Below, piece by piece: positions 11,084-22,347 of a stretch of 64,000 nt of DNA (positions are counted from its first letter, which is position 1; each line of letters begins with the position of its first letter). The notes beneath the pieces are model-generated. The model saw nothing but the letters and a program-made list of their open reading frames with translations, searched no databases and was not told the DNA's origin. The stretch is from assembly GCA_003508835.1 (NCBI GenBank), contig PUFA01000569.1:1-64000 (forward strand). The letters are read 5' to 3'. Origin of the DNA: Eonycteris spelaea (lineage: Eukaryota > Chordata > Mammalia > Chiroptera > Pteropodidae). Both the position numbers and the translations under genes were made by a program.

Positions 11084-11624
11084 AAAGAATGGTAACATCT
11101 ACATTCCTATCAATAAACACCTTAAATGGAAAAGAATTAAGTACTCCAACCAAAAGATAGTGTGGCTGAAAGGATAAGAAAACAAGGCCCCTACATACGA
11201 AGAGGAAGAGCATGGCAAGAGATATTGCCTTGATGGACCTGGAATGTATTTAAGTCACACAAAGAAAGATAAACACTATATGATTTCATTTATATGTGAA
11301 ATCTAAGGAATAAAATGAACAAACTAATTAAAAACAGACTCACAAATATAGTGAACAATTTGGTGACGGACAGAGGGGAGGGGAGTTTGGGGGGCTGGAA
11401 GAATTGAGTGAAGGGTTAAAGAAGTACAAATTAGTAGATGATGGACGGTCACAGGGATGGAGAGCATGACATAGGGAATTCGATTAGCATTAATACATTG
11501 GCTAGGTGGAGGGTCAGGAGAGGGAGGGAGCAATTAGTGGGATCGTTTTATGAACTATACAGATGTTCAACCAATGTATTCTATACTTGAATCGAATTAA
11601 AATAAATTTTAAAAATATAATTTT

Positions 11625-12379
11625 AAAAAAATGGACAGAGGACCTGAACAGACACTTTTCCCAAGAGGATATACAAATGGCAACAAATATTTGAAAATAT
11701 GCTCAACATCACTAGCTATTAGGGAAACACAAATCAAAACCACAATGAGATACTATCTCACACCTGTTAGAATAGCTATAATCAACGAGACAAGTAATAA
11801 CAAATGTTGGAGAGAATGCAGAGAAAAAGCAACCCTCATACACTGCTGGTGGGTACAACCACTATGGAAAACTGTATGAAGATTCTTCAAAAAACTAAGA
11901 ATTGATCTACCATCCAGCAATCTCTCTACTGGGTATTTACCCCAAAGACTTAAAACTCATATCTGAAAAGGTGTTTTGACACTGATGTCCTTAGCAGTAT
12001 TATTCACAGTGGCTCGGACTTGGAAGCAACTGAAGTGTCCTACAATAGATAATTGGCTAAAGAAGTGATGGTACATATATACAATGAAATATTATTCAGC
12101 CTTAAGAAGAGATGAAATACTGCCATTTGCGACCACATGGAAGGACCTCAAGATAATCATGCTAAGCAAAATAAGCCAGACAGAAAAGTTAAAAATCACA
12201 TATCAACTGTATGTGGGATATAAACCTAAAAGCAATAAATGAACAGGACAAACAAGCAGAGATTCATGGACATGGACTATAGACTAGTAGTTACCAGAGG
12301 ATTGGGGGTGGGTGATGAGAGGGTATGTAGATGGGGTACAAGGGGTCAAATATGTGGTGACAGAAAAAATCTAACTATA

Positions 12380-12429
<50 letters not shown>

Positions 12430-12540
12430 TTAAACATATTGGATTTCGATAAACCAACGCCTCCATAAAAATTAATTAATTAATTAATTAAGCAAACAAA
12501 CAAATAACAAACAAACAAACAAATAGATAGATAAATAAGA
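11625..12540 (+). mobile_element. L1 ORF2 C-terminus and 3' UTR, part 2 (host element continues)
   Basis: This continues the L1 interrupted at 8743. ORF2 C-terminal landmarks appear in order: 'cctgaacagacacttttccc', 'caaatcaaaaccacaatgag', 'cactgctggtgggta', 'ttggaagcaactgaagtgtcc' and 'aatgaaatattattcagcc'. A 3' UTR with 'tagttaccagaggattgggg' and 'ggggtcaaatatgtggtga' follows, then a (TA)n tract and an A-rich tail of TTAA/CAAA units ending near 12540. The frame 11631-11879 is the only sizeable open piece of ORF2 left. Confidence 0.85.
12382..12426. repeat. (TA)n microsatellite
   Basis: An uninterrupted TA run in the L1 3' UTR. It explains the isoleucine/tyrosine tail of the frame at 12239-12427. 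Confidence 0.95.
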
Positions 12541-14169
12541 AAGAAACAACAGAAGCAAAAGGATTTTGGAATCTATATTCTAAAATCTCATCTCAGGATC
12601 TGAAATGAGAATAACTACCAGTGAAAAGTAATATGTATCTTGGCAGGTTCTTGACCATCTACACTTCCAACCATTTTGTTTACTTGTTTAAATGATTACC
12701 TTTTATGTATTGATGTGCTGTTACCTTAGCTTATCGTATATTTGAAAAACAGTAGTGGTATAAATTTTCCTTAAAAGTTTACACAGAGAGCCTCATATTT
12801 GTAAGTCCATTGTCTCTAGAGGGCCCAAGAAAATGGAAGTGAGCAAAAAGATTTGGTATTGTCACTAATTCTCCTTTGTTTAAGTAACTTTAATCAAACA
12901 TCCTGATGGGCAAAATATTACATAAATTTTGTTTATACTGTATTAGGAATACAAAAATGAATGGTCTAGTTCATTTTCTCAAAGAGCTCCTTTAACTGGG
13001 GCAAATATTAGCTTAATAACTGCAACACATAATGGCAAAGATTTAATAGTTTAGTGTTGAGGAAACATAGATAAAGGATATTGAACGTCTGTTGTAAGTA
13101 GATTGCCACTTCCCTAACTTCTATCCATAGAATTAGCATAGCACCACATCTTTGGTTAATGGTTAAGGAGAGGAGAGAGAATTTTATTATTATCCCCAAC
13201 TTTAATCTTAACCTGTCGAAACAATATGGTGTTTTAAAAATAACTGGAATTTGAGCACATTAATTTGTATCCAGGAGCTGTTTCTTATTAACTGAGTCTA
13301 AGAGTGATTTGACTAGTGCCATATAGTTTTGCCATCTGTGAAAAGGAATGAGATAATTATTAAGAAAATAATAAATTAATAATAATAATATAATAATAAT
13401 AATAATAATAACTCCTTCAGGTTGACAGACTATACTTTTTCTTTCCAAATCTTGCTGAAATAACAGTAAATAAGTATAAAAGGGAATACATCTATAATAG
13501 AACTAAAAAGGAGATAAAGGACCAAAGGTTGACCAGAGATTTTAACAAATGTCTGAAAGGTTGAAAACATAAGGGATTATTTTGACATACAAAATAGTAA
13601 TGGGTGTAATAGCTCACAACACAGAAGAAGACACAAAGGAAAGAGGCAGCTGAAAAGTCTCTGAATGTGGAAGGATTCTGAGTTAGGAGATATCAGCTAC
13701 AAAGTGTTAGAATGGGAAGTGAGTTCGAACTCAGAGTTAATAATGGAAATACTGTCAAAAATAGTTTTAACATGTACTATACTTCTACACTCTCATGTGG
13801 AAAGACTACCTCTACTTTCAAACAGGAGAATGATTCTACAAAAGAACTGAACGGTCTAGAATCTATTGTGATTCTTTGGTACCCTGTAGTCAAAACCTCT
13901 TTGTTTTGACTACAGGGGAGATGTTTAACATGCTTCCCTTATTTCTGTCCCCTCATCCTCCAAATATAGCTTCCCCATGAGTGATATGTCTTCCCTTTCA
14001 GATAGAGAAATATATACACAGCACCATAGGAAATAAATACCACTGCTTAAAAAAAAAATCAACCTGTTCCTGCATTTCTAAGTTCAAATGTACAACTTAG
14101 GATTACATGGCATTTGAAGAAACCAACAATTAAAAATAGAAAAACTTAATGTAATATATATTTTTTTAA
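12541..14169. other. No gene; (AAT)n tract and a perfect hairpin
   Basis: The stretch is unassigned apart from an AAT microsatellite at about 13366-13411 and a perfect inverted repeat at 13882-13917. Small frames at 13260-13448 (minus, isoleucine run from AAT) and 13665-13909 have no recognisable domain. Confidence 0.45.
13882..13917. other. Perfect 15-bp inverted repeat (hairpin)
   Basis: The arm CCCTGTAGTCAAAAC (13882-13896) is followed by a 6-base spacer and then its exact reverse complement (13903-13917). Pairing stops at the next base on each side. No transposon family is recognised around it. Confidence 0.9.
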
Positions 14170-15080
14170 AACCTGGAGGAATAAGAGAGAATTCAGGGAA
14201 TAGAAAATAAATTAAAAACAGATCTATTTTAAATCCTCAGAGATATTTGAGAAAATATTGCTCACGTAAAATAAGAATAACATGTTATAAAAATAGCATA
14301 CAAAGAAAAAAACATTCTTGAAAATTAAAAAATATAATTCATTAAATACACTTAAGAAAAGAGAGGGAAAAAAGAAATTTAAGAGATATAGAAATTTAAG
14401 AGATGAGATATATAAGGTTGAGTAACTAATCAAAGTTCCAGAAAGATGAGGCAAGAAAATGGAGGGAATGAAATAACCAAAGAGATAATAGAATAAAAGT
14501 CCCCAGAGTTTCATAAAACTGTACCTTCAACTTTAAAGAGCCCAATAAATGCCCAGTAGAATAAGAACAGAAAAACTCTCACTGAAACACATAACTAAAA
14601 TTTCATAATAAAGTGATATTTTAGACATGATCCTACAAGCTTCTGAGGGTGAGAGGTCAGTGGAAATTGGAAAAGAAAACCATGATGATACATGACATTA
14701 CAAACACTGCATGTGAAAAGAAAATGGTGCAATGTCTCAAAGTTCTGAAGGAACATTTTTTTAGCATAGTATCTTATATCCAGGAAAGTTTTTAACAAGT
14801 TCTAGAAGCTAAATAAAGACACTTTAGAACAGGCAAAGACTGAAAAAGTTTAATAACTATAGACACTTCTGAAAAAATTAAAGTTACCTGCAAATATGGT
14901 TCAGCAAACCAAAAATAGAAGGAATCCAAGAATGAGATAAATAAGGAAGACTTGAGACCAAAGAAACAGTGCAATGAAATGAAATTCCAGATGGAAATTC
15001 TGCAGCAAACCAGCAACAGGTCAGTATTAAACACAAACATATATGGACTCTATAAAAAATTTCTTTAAACATATGGCTTC
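14170..15080 (+). mobile_element. Ancient HAL1/L1M ORF1 remnant
   Basis: The text reads as a heavily decayed ORF1. It includes a Lys/Glu-rich N-terminal part, 'gcaatgtctcaaagttctgaaggaaca' followed by 'atatccaggaaagt' (the C-terminal 'YPAK' region), and 'aagactgaaaaagttt'. All frames are broken. It resembles the old placental half-L1 or L1M ORF1 rather than the younger half-L1 copies in this window. The minus-strand frames at 14224-15072 are antisense shadows. Confidence 0.55.
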
Positions 15081-15721
15081 AGTTTAACATTGAATAATAT
15101 TGAAGTGGGTGATATTGATTAGGAGAAAGCATATGCTAAATTTATTAAGAAGAAAAAAACATGGTCAATTATAAAGTTCAAGGGTTAGGGAGAACTGATT
15201 AAAAAAAAGGTCAAAGTAAGAAAGCAAAATAAAATACACTGTAAATTTTACTGAGGTAGAAAAGGCAACAAGGGCAGAAACTTTGAGGACGTTTTGGTGA
15301 GAAGGGTGTAGCTGTGTAATAATAGTATTCTAACAAGCACTAGTATATTTTCTATAATCTAACATATTAGGAACTTAATATCCACTAGATAGAAAGAGAC
15401 TGTTACATACTATACTTCACAAACATTGGCAAAGTCATTTCTAAGAAGTGGTATATAATAAAATACATTTAACACTAAAATCACTTTGAATATAATTTCA
15501 TTTTCATGATGCAGGAGAAATTCTAAAATCATGCATTGATCAAAAGTCATGATTCTGAAAGTCATGATTCTGAATGTCTTGTCCTGGTAAGGCATGAAAG
15601 TATTTGGTAATTCATCTGGGAAATAAAAGGCAAGGAATAGGCTTTTAGTTAAAAGGCACACACATGCACACACACGCACACGAGTGGATACCGTGGAACA
15701 GTATTCAAGATTACCAGGGTT
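15081..15721. other. No recognisable gene or repeat
   Basis: The only structure noted is a short tandem duplication of 'agtcatgattctga' at about 15545-15573 and a CA-rich patch at 15657-15680. Confidence 0.4.
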
Positions 15722-15945
15722 TTCTATTTATTTATTTATTTGTTTGTTTGTTATTATTTATACCTACAGCACCTGGTCTTCCTAGGTGGTCTCCCATCCA
15801 AGTACTAACTGGCCTGATCCTGCTTAGCTTCTAAGATCATACATCAGGCTTGTTCAGGGACCATTGACTGTGACTCCACTAGGGTATGAACCCAGGACCT
15901 TCTGCGTGTAAAACAGACCTGCTAACTGCTACACTCTGGAAACAC
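15722..15945 (-). mobile_element. Hybrid tRNA/5S rRNA SINE (MEG-TR-like)
   Basis: On the minus strand the element opens with a tRNA-derived head (about 15945-15875). It has an A-box-like GTAGCAGTTAGCAGG and a B-box-like GGTTCATACCC, both RNA polymerase III promoter elements. A nearly full-length 5S rRNA-derived body follows (about 15874-15763), with the 5S internal control region well kept (AGCTAAGCAGGATC and CTTGGATGGGAGACCACC). It ends in a tail of (CAAA)n and (TAAA)n at 15760-15722. This head-plus-5S architecture is described for the fruit-bat MEG-TR SINE; assignment to that family is by structure, not by alignment. Clear target-site duplications were not found. It is the strongest taxonomic marker in the window. 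Confidence 0.85.
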
Positions 15946-16839
15946 ATCCGAATTTTATAAACAATGATTAGAGCTCTGAAACTAAAACATGTTCTCCATG
16001 GGCATTGTGAAGATAGAAATTGCACTTTAAGATTTCCAATTCATAAACTCATCAGTGGCAGGAAGAATGGGAACTGTCTGCTTCAGCTCTCACCCCACCC
16101 TCACCAATGCTCTACCCCGATTTCCTTACTTTTCTGCTCTCAGGTAACAGAATTTTTGTTTCAAATAATATCCTGTGGAATACTAGAAATGATATAGAAG
16201 AGGGGATTCAGGGACTCAGAATTTGGAGGGAGTGGGGAAACACCTAACCTATCCATCTCTACTCTTTCATTCTTAACTAGAGCGGTTTATTTCTTATCTG
16301 CTGTATCTATTACATTTTCTGGTCAACTTGCATTTGAAGAAAGAATTTGCTTCTAGAGGGAAACAGCCACAAAATAACTACTAAGTCATGAATTATACAT
16401 TGTAAATCTATCTCCAACATTGAAATCTATGGCATATCAATTGACTTTAGAGAAGTGTCTCTGCTGCCTCAACCTTTGAATCACATGGAACTACTCTGTT
16501 TCATAAATATCCAGTCATGGACAGCAGCTTGCTGAACATGTTACTATACAGGGTCACTTTCATTTGCCCATTAGAATCGTCTCCCTCTTGAATTTCTCTT
16601 CCAGCACATCCCACCCTTGGCCCCATACATTGGTCTCAGGACTCACCTTGGATCTCTTTGCTATGATATTCCATCAAACAGTTCTCAATACACATTGCCC
16701 ACATTTCAACTTTGTCTACCCCACAGCTTGGCATAGCTATAAGTTGGGTGGGTCCCTTATCAACTAAATACCCACTCTGCCCCACCCAACTTCTTAATTA
16801 AGAGGGTAGATCAAACAGAGAGATGAGCTCTCTCTGGAA
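15946..16839. other. No recognisable gene or repeat
   Basis: Short frames at 15964-16197 and 16564-16767 show no domain or gene context. Confidence 0.4.
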
Positions 16840-17335
16840 GCTCAGTTTAAGGTGGGCATTAACACAGAACTAGATCAAGTTCACAAGGATGTGAGAGAGT
16901 CCTGTATGGCAGGCTTCTGCCTGACATAGTCTGAGATTCAGGATGTCATGCCTGCTGAGCACTCTTGAGGGACCATGGTACACCCACACTACTGCATTCC
17001 CTGAAAGACAAACTCTGTCCTACTTATTCTGTGACTCATTCGACTCATGTTTCCTCTTGGAATTAACCCAACGAAAAGAGTCCTCTCAGCAAAACAAAGC
17101 TTGCCTGCTCTTTGCATGTGGCCTGCTTGTTTTAATTTTTGGAGCTTTACTTTACAAGTGCAGAGCAGCCTGAGGGCAACTTTTTTCTTCATTTTGTTTT
17201 GTGCATCTCCTTAAAACTGTATCTTGGCTAGAACTAATCTTTCTCCTTTGGTAGTTTTATAACTCACAAGGTGAACTGTGACCCTAAAAGATCAACAGGA
17301 ATATCCTAAAGGTAAGTAAAAAGAGCATCGTACAT
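16840..17335. repeat. Possible old LTR-like sequence, unresolved
   Basis: The sequence is less AT-rich than its surroundings and has phrases ('ctcttgagggaccatgg', 'gcaacttttttcttc', 'tataactcacaaggtgaactgtgaccc') reminiscent of an LTR body. I cannot match it to a family. Frames at 16943-17173 (plus) and 16989-17192 (minus) overlap on opposite strands and are not supported as genes. Confidence 0.25.
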
Positions 17336-17339
17336 AATA

Positions 17340-17402
17340 TACACACTTCTCAGTACTAGACCAGGGACCTCAGGATGAAAGACATGCATTCTACCTTGTT
17401 TA
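17340..17402 (-). repeat. Possible decayed tRNA-derived SINE head
   Basis: The minus strand reads 'ggtagaatgcatgtctttca...gaggtccctggtc', which resembles a tRNA with A-box and B-box positions partly kept. It is short and degenerate, so the call is tentative. Confidence 0.3.
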
Positions 17403-18149
17403 TGGAAAAATGAGACCAAGAGGGATGGAAGTATTAATATTTCAGGATCACCTCAGAACAGAGTTTAAATGCAATAGATACCTGGAAGAAGGGGAGAAGT
17501 ATATTTTTAAAAAATGGTCTGGGTTTAGGAATTGGATGATAGAAATAACATGTCTTCATTCCTCTGAATGCCCCACTATCCTAACCTTACACTAGATCCA
17601 TGCTAAATTTTAAATATTTGAATTTACAGGTCTTAACCTAAGTTATCTAAAAAACAGAGTTTTAAGCAAAAAGCCTATATACCACACTTTATTGGAGATA
17701 GTAGATCCAAGAAAGCAGGATTGAAAAGAAAGGAAGTACTGAAGTATAGAAGGCAGGAGAGAAATATTAGAGGATATGTTTTCAAGCTAGCTGGCACTTA
17801 ATAACAAGTGTAAGCAATTGTCTGGCCTTATGAGGCATCTTCAGAAAACCTATATGGATTATTGATCTGAAAATAGCCAATCAAGATGTAAAAAAGAAAA
17901 ATGTATCATCTGAACAGAGCAGATTCCTGCATGACAGAAGGTCTTGCAGTGGAGCAAAATTTGCCACCCTAAAATGTGTCTCTGGCATGAAGATTTCAGG
18001 CTGTTTTTTGTTTTTTGGTTTTTTTTAAGAAACAGAAGAATCAAGGAGTTTGTATGGCTACCTCCTCCTTAACTGCCTAAAATAATTTAGGTAAAGGGCT
18101 TGCTCCAATAATAGAATCGCCAGAGATATCTACAGAAAATATTGGCTAG
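17403..18149. other. No recognisable gene or repeat
   Basis: A frame at 17410-17595 has no recognisable domain. Nothing else is assignable. Confidence 0.4.
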
Positions 18150-18497
18150 GTGTGGTGGGTGAGATTCAGCTGTCCTAGAGATCTGAGTAACTCTGTATCT
18201 CATTGTCTCTGCATGGCCTAGCAAACATTTGTTTACCAAACATTTGCTTTTACATTTCCATGTGAATTGCCTTCTTTCTCTTTGAAGTCCCAGATCACCA
18301 CCCCATTTTCCCTAGCTCAAGATGGCATATAAGTTTCAAATGATGGATTTTTTCTGGAGCCTCCCATGTTCTTGTGGAACCCTCATACATACAAAATTAA
18401 ATTGGATTTTCTCATGTTAATCTGTGGCATGTGAATTTAATTCTTAGACCAGATAGAAGAACCTAGAAAAGTAGAGTAAAAATTTCTTCCTCAACAG
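18150..18497 (+). mobile_element. Endogenous retroviral LTR fragment (3' part)
   Basis: The block 'ctagctcaagatggcatataag...ggattttctcatgttaatctg...ttaattcttagacca...agaacctagaaaagtagag...ttcttcctcaaca' has the form of the R-U5 end of a mammalian endogenous retroviral LTR, ending in CA at about 18497. No retroviral gene remnants are seen beside it, so it is a solo LTR or fragment. Family unassigned. Confidence 0.5.
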
Positions 18498-18559
18498 TCT
18501 CAAAACACAGAGATACAGATGCTAGCTGTTGGAAATCAAGCCAGGGTACACTAAAATTG

Positions 18560-18880
18560 GTTGAGGCTTGGGGAATATGAAGGAGATATTAACAGTGTCT
18601 GCTACAACTGGACTGATTTTATAAATATGTTACTTTTAAATTTTATTATTAAAGTTTTAGGATCATTTTGGTTGTGGAGCATTTGTGGAAGACAGACTCT
18701 AGGCTGGCCCCATTTTTCCTGCCTCCTAATATTAACAGCATTTTGTGATGTCCTCCACTTTAGTGTAAGAGGGAACTGTAACTTTCTTCCAACTAATAGA
18801 TTAATTGATGGAATGTCACTTCCATGATTAGGCTACATACAGTTGTGACTTCTGTCATCTTAGCAGCTTCTCTCCCTTCC
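18560..18880 (+). repeat. Ancient interspersed repeat (LTR-like), same family as part of 33946-34429
   Basis: 'ttgtgatgtcctccactttagtgtaag', 'ccaactaatagattaattgatgg' and 'aatgtcacttccatgattagg' are the reverse-orientation counterparts of phrases near 34340-34420 ('aacttctgaagtaatatactatcacttttgcagaattctat'). This shows one repeat family present in both orientations. Its name is not resolved here. Confidence 0.45.
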
Positions 18881-20006
18881 TGGCTTTGATAAAATAAGAA
18901 GGTTGATAATGGGACAAGATGAGCCTCTGGTGAGTGTTAGGAAGTATTAGTATAAATAAAAGGGACTTGGAGAATGAAACAGGCTGAATATCAGGTGCAG
19001 ACATGATAATCATTTTGGACAACAGGAAGGGTTTTTGAAATGCTACTGCCAAGTGTAAAGACATTTTAGTATATTTCAATTGGAAATGCTCCATTACAAG
19101 AATGTTCAATGAAAATGTGTGATTCCTATGTTAGAGCCCATTAGACACTACATAAAAACTTTTCAGCACAAAGCATTACACATAGTAGGACTTCTAAAGA
19201 TGCTTTTAAGTTGTCCATGTATCTTTACTATAAATAATTGTATAATTATGATACTGATATAGTTGAGCTGAGGGTTAAGTGAAGCAGACAAAGCTTTCTC
19301 AAAACCACAACCTCTATGAGAGACAGAAAAAAAAAAGAGAAATGCAGTAGAAAGGTAAACTCTATGCTTGCTGATTATCCCAGGAGATTCATGAAAGAAA
19401 AGAAAATGGAAAACTCCCACTAGACACATGCGATCCAATATCACAGCCTTGAAGAGGATGGTATGATAATTAATATTATTTTTTTCATTTAATGCAGTAG
19501 TAAGATAATGCATACATTAAAGAGTGAATCTCTGGTCTCAGAAAAATGCAGTATGGCTGTCAGGACCATGAGGGAGTACTGCTTTATTCAGGCTTTCTTT
19601 AGCCACAGAAGCCAATAGCAATAGATATTATGTGTGTTCAGAAGGAGAGGAGAAAGAGAAAGGAGTATTTCCTCATTTACAATCTATACTTCCTTCATAT
19701 AGGCTGAAGCATCTTTTCTCTGCCATTCTGTAATGGTTAGATTTCCTACATACAGTACTAAGGCTTATGATATGAAATCATTGCAGTTTGATAGAGAGAT
19801 TTAAGGATTACTGTACATGGTATACAAAGTTGATGCAGGGCTAGGGAGTGAGTGGACTGAGAAAGAGTATTCTAAAGCCGAGAATAAAGTGTTATATTCC
19901 TACCTCTAAGACTGAGGCTAGAAGAGCTTTATGCAATATTTTCAAAAATATAGAGTTCCTTCTATATTGGAAAGCACTGTCCTGGACCTTCTAGAATAAT
20001 CAAAGC
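18881..20006. other. No recognisable gene or repeat
   Basis: The frames at 18855-19109 and 19163-19513 on the minus strand have no identifiable domain. Confidence 0.4.
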
Positions 20007-20030
20007 GAAAGAAAGAAAGAAAGAAAGAAA

Positions 20031-20075
<45 letters not shown>

Positions 20076-20076
20076 G
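20007..20076. repeat. (GAAA)n polypurine microsatellite
   Basis: About 70 bp of GAAA repeats, nearly all purine on the plus strand with one GAA interruption near 20033. It is a mirror-repeat type sequence that can form triplex DNA. Confidence 0.95.
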
Positions 20077-20834
20077 AGTTTAACAAGCATCTGAAGCACT
20101 GAGCTAACACCAATCTTTGGGATAGAACAATTTGTGGGGAAATCGTCCCCAGAACAATTGATTTTTCAGTGCATTCAACAACTGCCTAATAGTTACAGCC
20201 ATCAACTAAAGGGGGGAAATATACACCACCATATAAAGCTCTAAATGTACTTTACAATAGCTACAATTTCAGAGAAATAAGACCTTATTTAAAAGATGGA
20301 TTCTTAAAGCTGTTGCAACTTTTGAGTAACACTAATGGGCAAGGGAGGAGCTGGTTTCAGTAATAGTGCTTTATTTTTTTTTGTAAAAATGCTACTCAAC
20401 AGCCCACGTCCTATTTTCTTCTTTCATACAATTCATGCTACCCAAGGCAGGGTACAGGAGGATCAAAAACAAAGATTAAATCACAGAACACCCTCGCAAA
20501 CAGAACCCCTCCTGACACTCACTAGTCAGCAATTCTTGTATCTAATATTGTTTTTTAAAATTTGAGCAATGTACAAATGTCTTTTAAAGAAAAGGAATAA
20601 AGACTTCAAGTGTTATCTGTATTGTTTCTTATTATTTAAATATGAAGGGACATAATGCTAAGTATAATAAGCTGCTCATATATATTATTACACAAATATA
20701 AATTAAAAATAGGTTTATGAATAAAATATGAGCAAAAACCAAAATGACAAAATACAAATGAACAATATTAATGTGATAAAGAAGATACAATTGAGTCAAA
20801 CCAGTATTCATGATGTAAATATTAACTCCCTCAT
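20077..20834. other. No recognisable gene or repeat
   Basis: Frames at 20335-20565 and 20632-20847 are unsupported. Confidence 0.4.
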
Positions 20835-21235
20835 GCTTTTTGTTCATTCATTCAACACGCCTTCACTGAACACCTACTATTTCCAACAGAGGCTTCAGAT
20901 ACATCAACGTGCAAAACAAATTCCCTGCCTTCATGGAGATCACAGTCTAGTGGTATAAGACAGATAAAAACAAAATAAATGAGTGAACTATATTGTGTGC
21001 CTTATGATGATGAGTGCTAAGGAGAAAAAGCTAGGGAAAAAGATATAAAGATTTGGGGGAAAAAAGATTTGTAATTTGTAATATATGAAAGATCTCACAG
21101 AGAAGATGACATTTGTTATAAACTTGAAGAAGATGAAAGAGTGAGCATTTGGGTATTATTTTGGGTAGTGGGCAATGGTGAGTGTTCCAGACAGAGGGAA
21201 CAGTGAGTACAAAGGCTCTGTCTTTAAAGTAGTTT
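20835..21235 (+). repeat. Ancient LINE-type 3' UTR (L1ME/L2-like), long copy
   Basis: The order 'ttcattcattcaaca', 'tgaacacctactat', 'ccctgccttcatggagatcacagtctagtgg', 'atgatgatgagtgctaaggag', 'gtgttccagacagagggaacag' and 'tacaaaggctctg' is a familiar mammalian interspersed repeat. It is the longest copy in the window and is non-coding. Confidence 0.6.
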
Positions 21236-21339
21236 TCCCAAAGGACAGGTTTTTTTGAGTTCAGCAAACTTTTACTACTATGTGCCATATGACCAATTTC
21301 TTCACCACTTTTCCCTTTTTCATACACTATGAAGTCTTT

Positions 21340-21845
21340 GCTTTTACTGGGTTGGCTGTTAGTGGAGGTTAAAGATATTTCTTTTACTGGAGGTTAAAGA
21401 CATCTCCCATATATCACGTCCACTTTATTTTTTTTTAAATTATGTAATATGAAGGTTAATTTTACCTGACCTAAAGGATGTCTAGATAGCTGGTGAAACA
21501 TTCTTTATGGGTGTGTCTTTGAAGGTGTTTCTGGAAAAGATTAGCATTTGATTCAGTAGACTGAGTGAAGAGATCCACCCTCACCAATGTGGGTGGGAAT
21601 TATCCAATCTGCTGGGGATCCAAAGGGAATAAAAAAACAGAAGAATAGCAAACTGTCTTCTTGAGCTGAAACATCTATCTTTTCTTGTTCTTGAACCATC
21701 GAGGTTCCTAGTTCTTGGACATTGGACTCTGGGACTTACACAAGTGGCACATGGTGCAAAGCATGTTGGCACTGAAGCCAGGCCATATACTTTGCTCTCA
21801 TAGCTCTTGGACTTAGTTTAACAGCTTTTGATTGTCATATTTTTA
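21340..21845 (+). repeat. LTR-like ancestral repeat (MaLR-type), tentative
   Basis: 'gttaattttacctgac', 'ctggaaaagattagcatttgattcagtagactgagtgaag' and 'ccaatgtgggtgggaattatccaatctgctggggatcc' follow the order of a common mammalian LTR-like repeat. The name is uncertain. The minus-strand frame at 21581-21772 is an accidental reading of it. Confidence 0.45.
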
Positions 21846-22347
21846 TGAAGGCAATCCAACTTCAGTCATCATCTGCATTTAACATCCTTGAAGATATAAG
21901 CTTATTTCCATGTACTAGGATGGTTATATATACCCAGAATAATTTATAAACTTCCATGTGTTATACCAGTCTAGATGACAAAAGTTCTATGTCTGAGGCT
22001 TATGTATGTTTATTCCACAAAACAAACTGTGTCTCATCTATGAGCCCTGCCTTCTATAGGTTTTATATGCTATTGGAGCTTATCTCAAATCTTGGTTAAG
22101 AATGAATCTCTCTTACTGGATAATTTTCTTAAGCATCAAATATTATGAAATTTTATTCAATCAAGAAACATCATTGAATTGCTTTGTTGTAGACTTAATA
22201 TACAAGATATACTTTCATATATTATGTAAGGACACTTTTTTTGAAATTACAGTGATAAAATAAATGACACAGCACCGTGAGGTCAGCAAACAAGTACTTT
22301 ACAAGTTTGATTCTGTTTGTGACATTCAAATATCTAAACCATGCTGG
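21846..22347. other. No recognisable gene or repeat
   Basis: AT-rich, nothing assignable. Confidence 0.4.

Larger units (their letters stand above)
8744..11624 (+). mobile_element. Half-L1 (HAL1-like) element copy 1: 5' UTR, ORF1, ORF2 start, 3' UTR
   Basis: A non-autonomous L1 derivative of about 2.9 kb sits inside another L1. Reading 5' to 3' it has: a GC-richer L1-type 5' UTR (8744-10130) with a (TG)n tract; decayed ORF1 (about 10200-11080); the first part of ORF2, recognisable as 'ctccaaccaaaagata' and 'gtggctgaaaggataagaaaacaa'; then an abrupt jump at about 11226/11227 to the L1 3' end ('ttgatggacct'); and a 3' UTR ending in an A-rich tail. The reverse transcriptase is missing altogether, not just mutated. 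The flanks carry a near-identical repeat (aaaaaatggGcagagga before, aaaaaatggAcagagga after) that fits a target-site duplication. A second copy at 59225-61563 has the same internal breakpoint. HAL1 families are known in mammals; that this is a bat family is inference. Confidence 0.8.
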
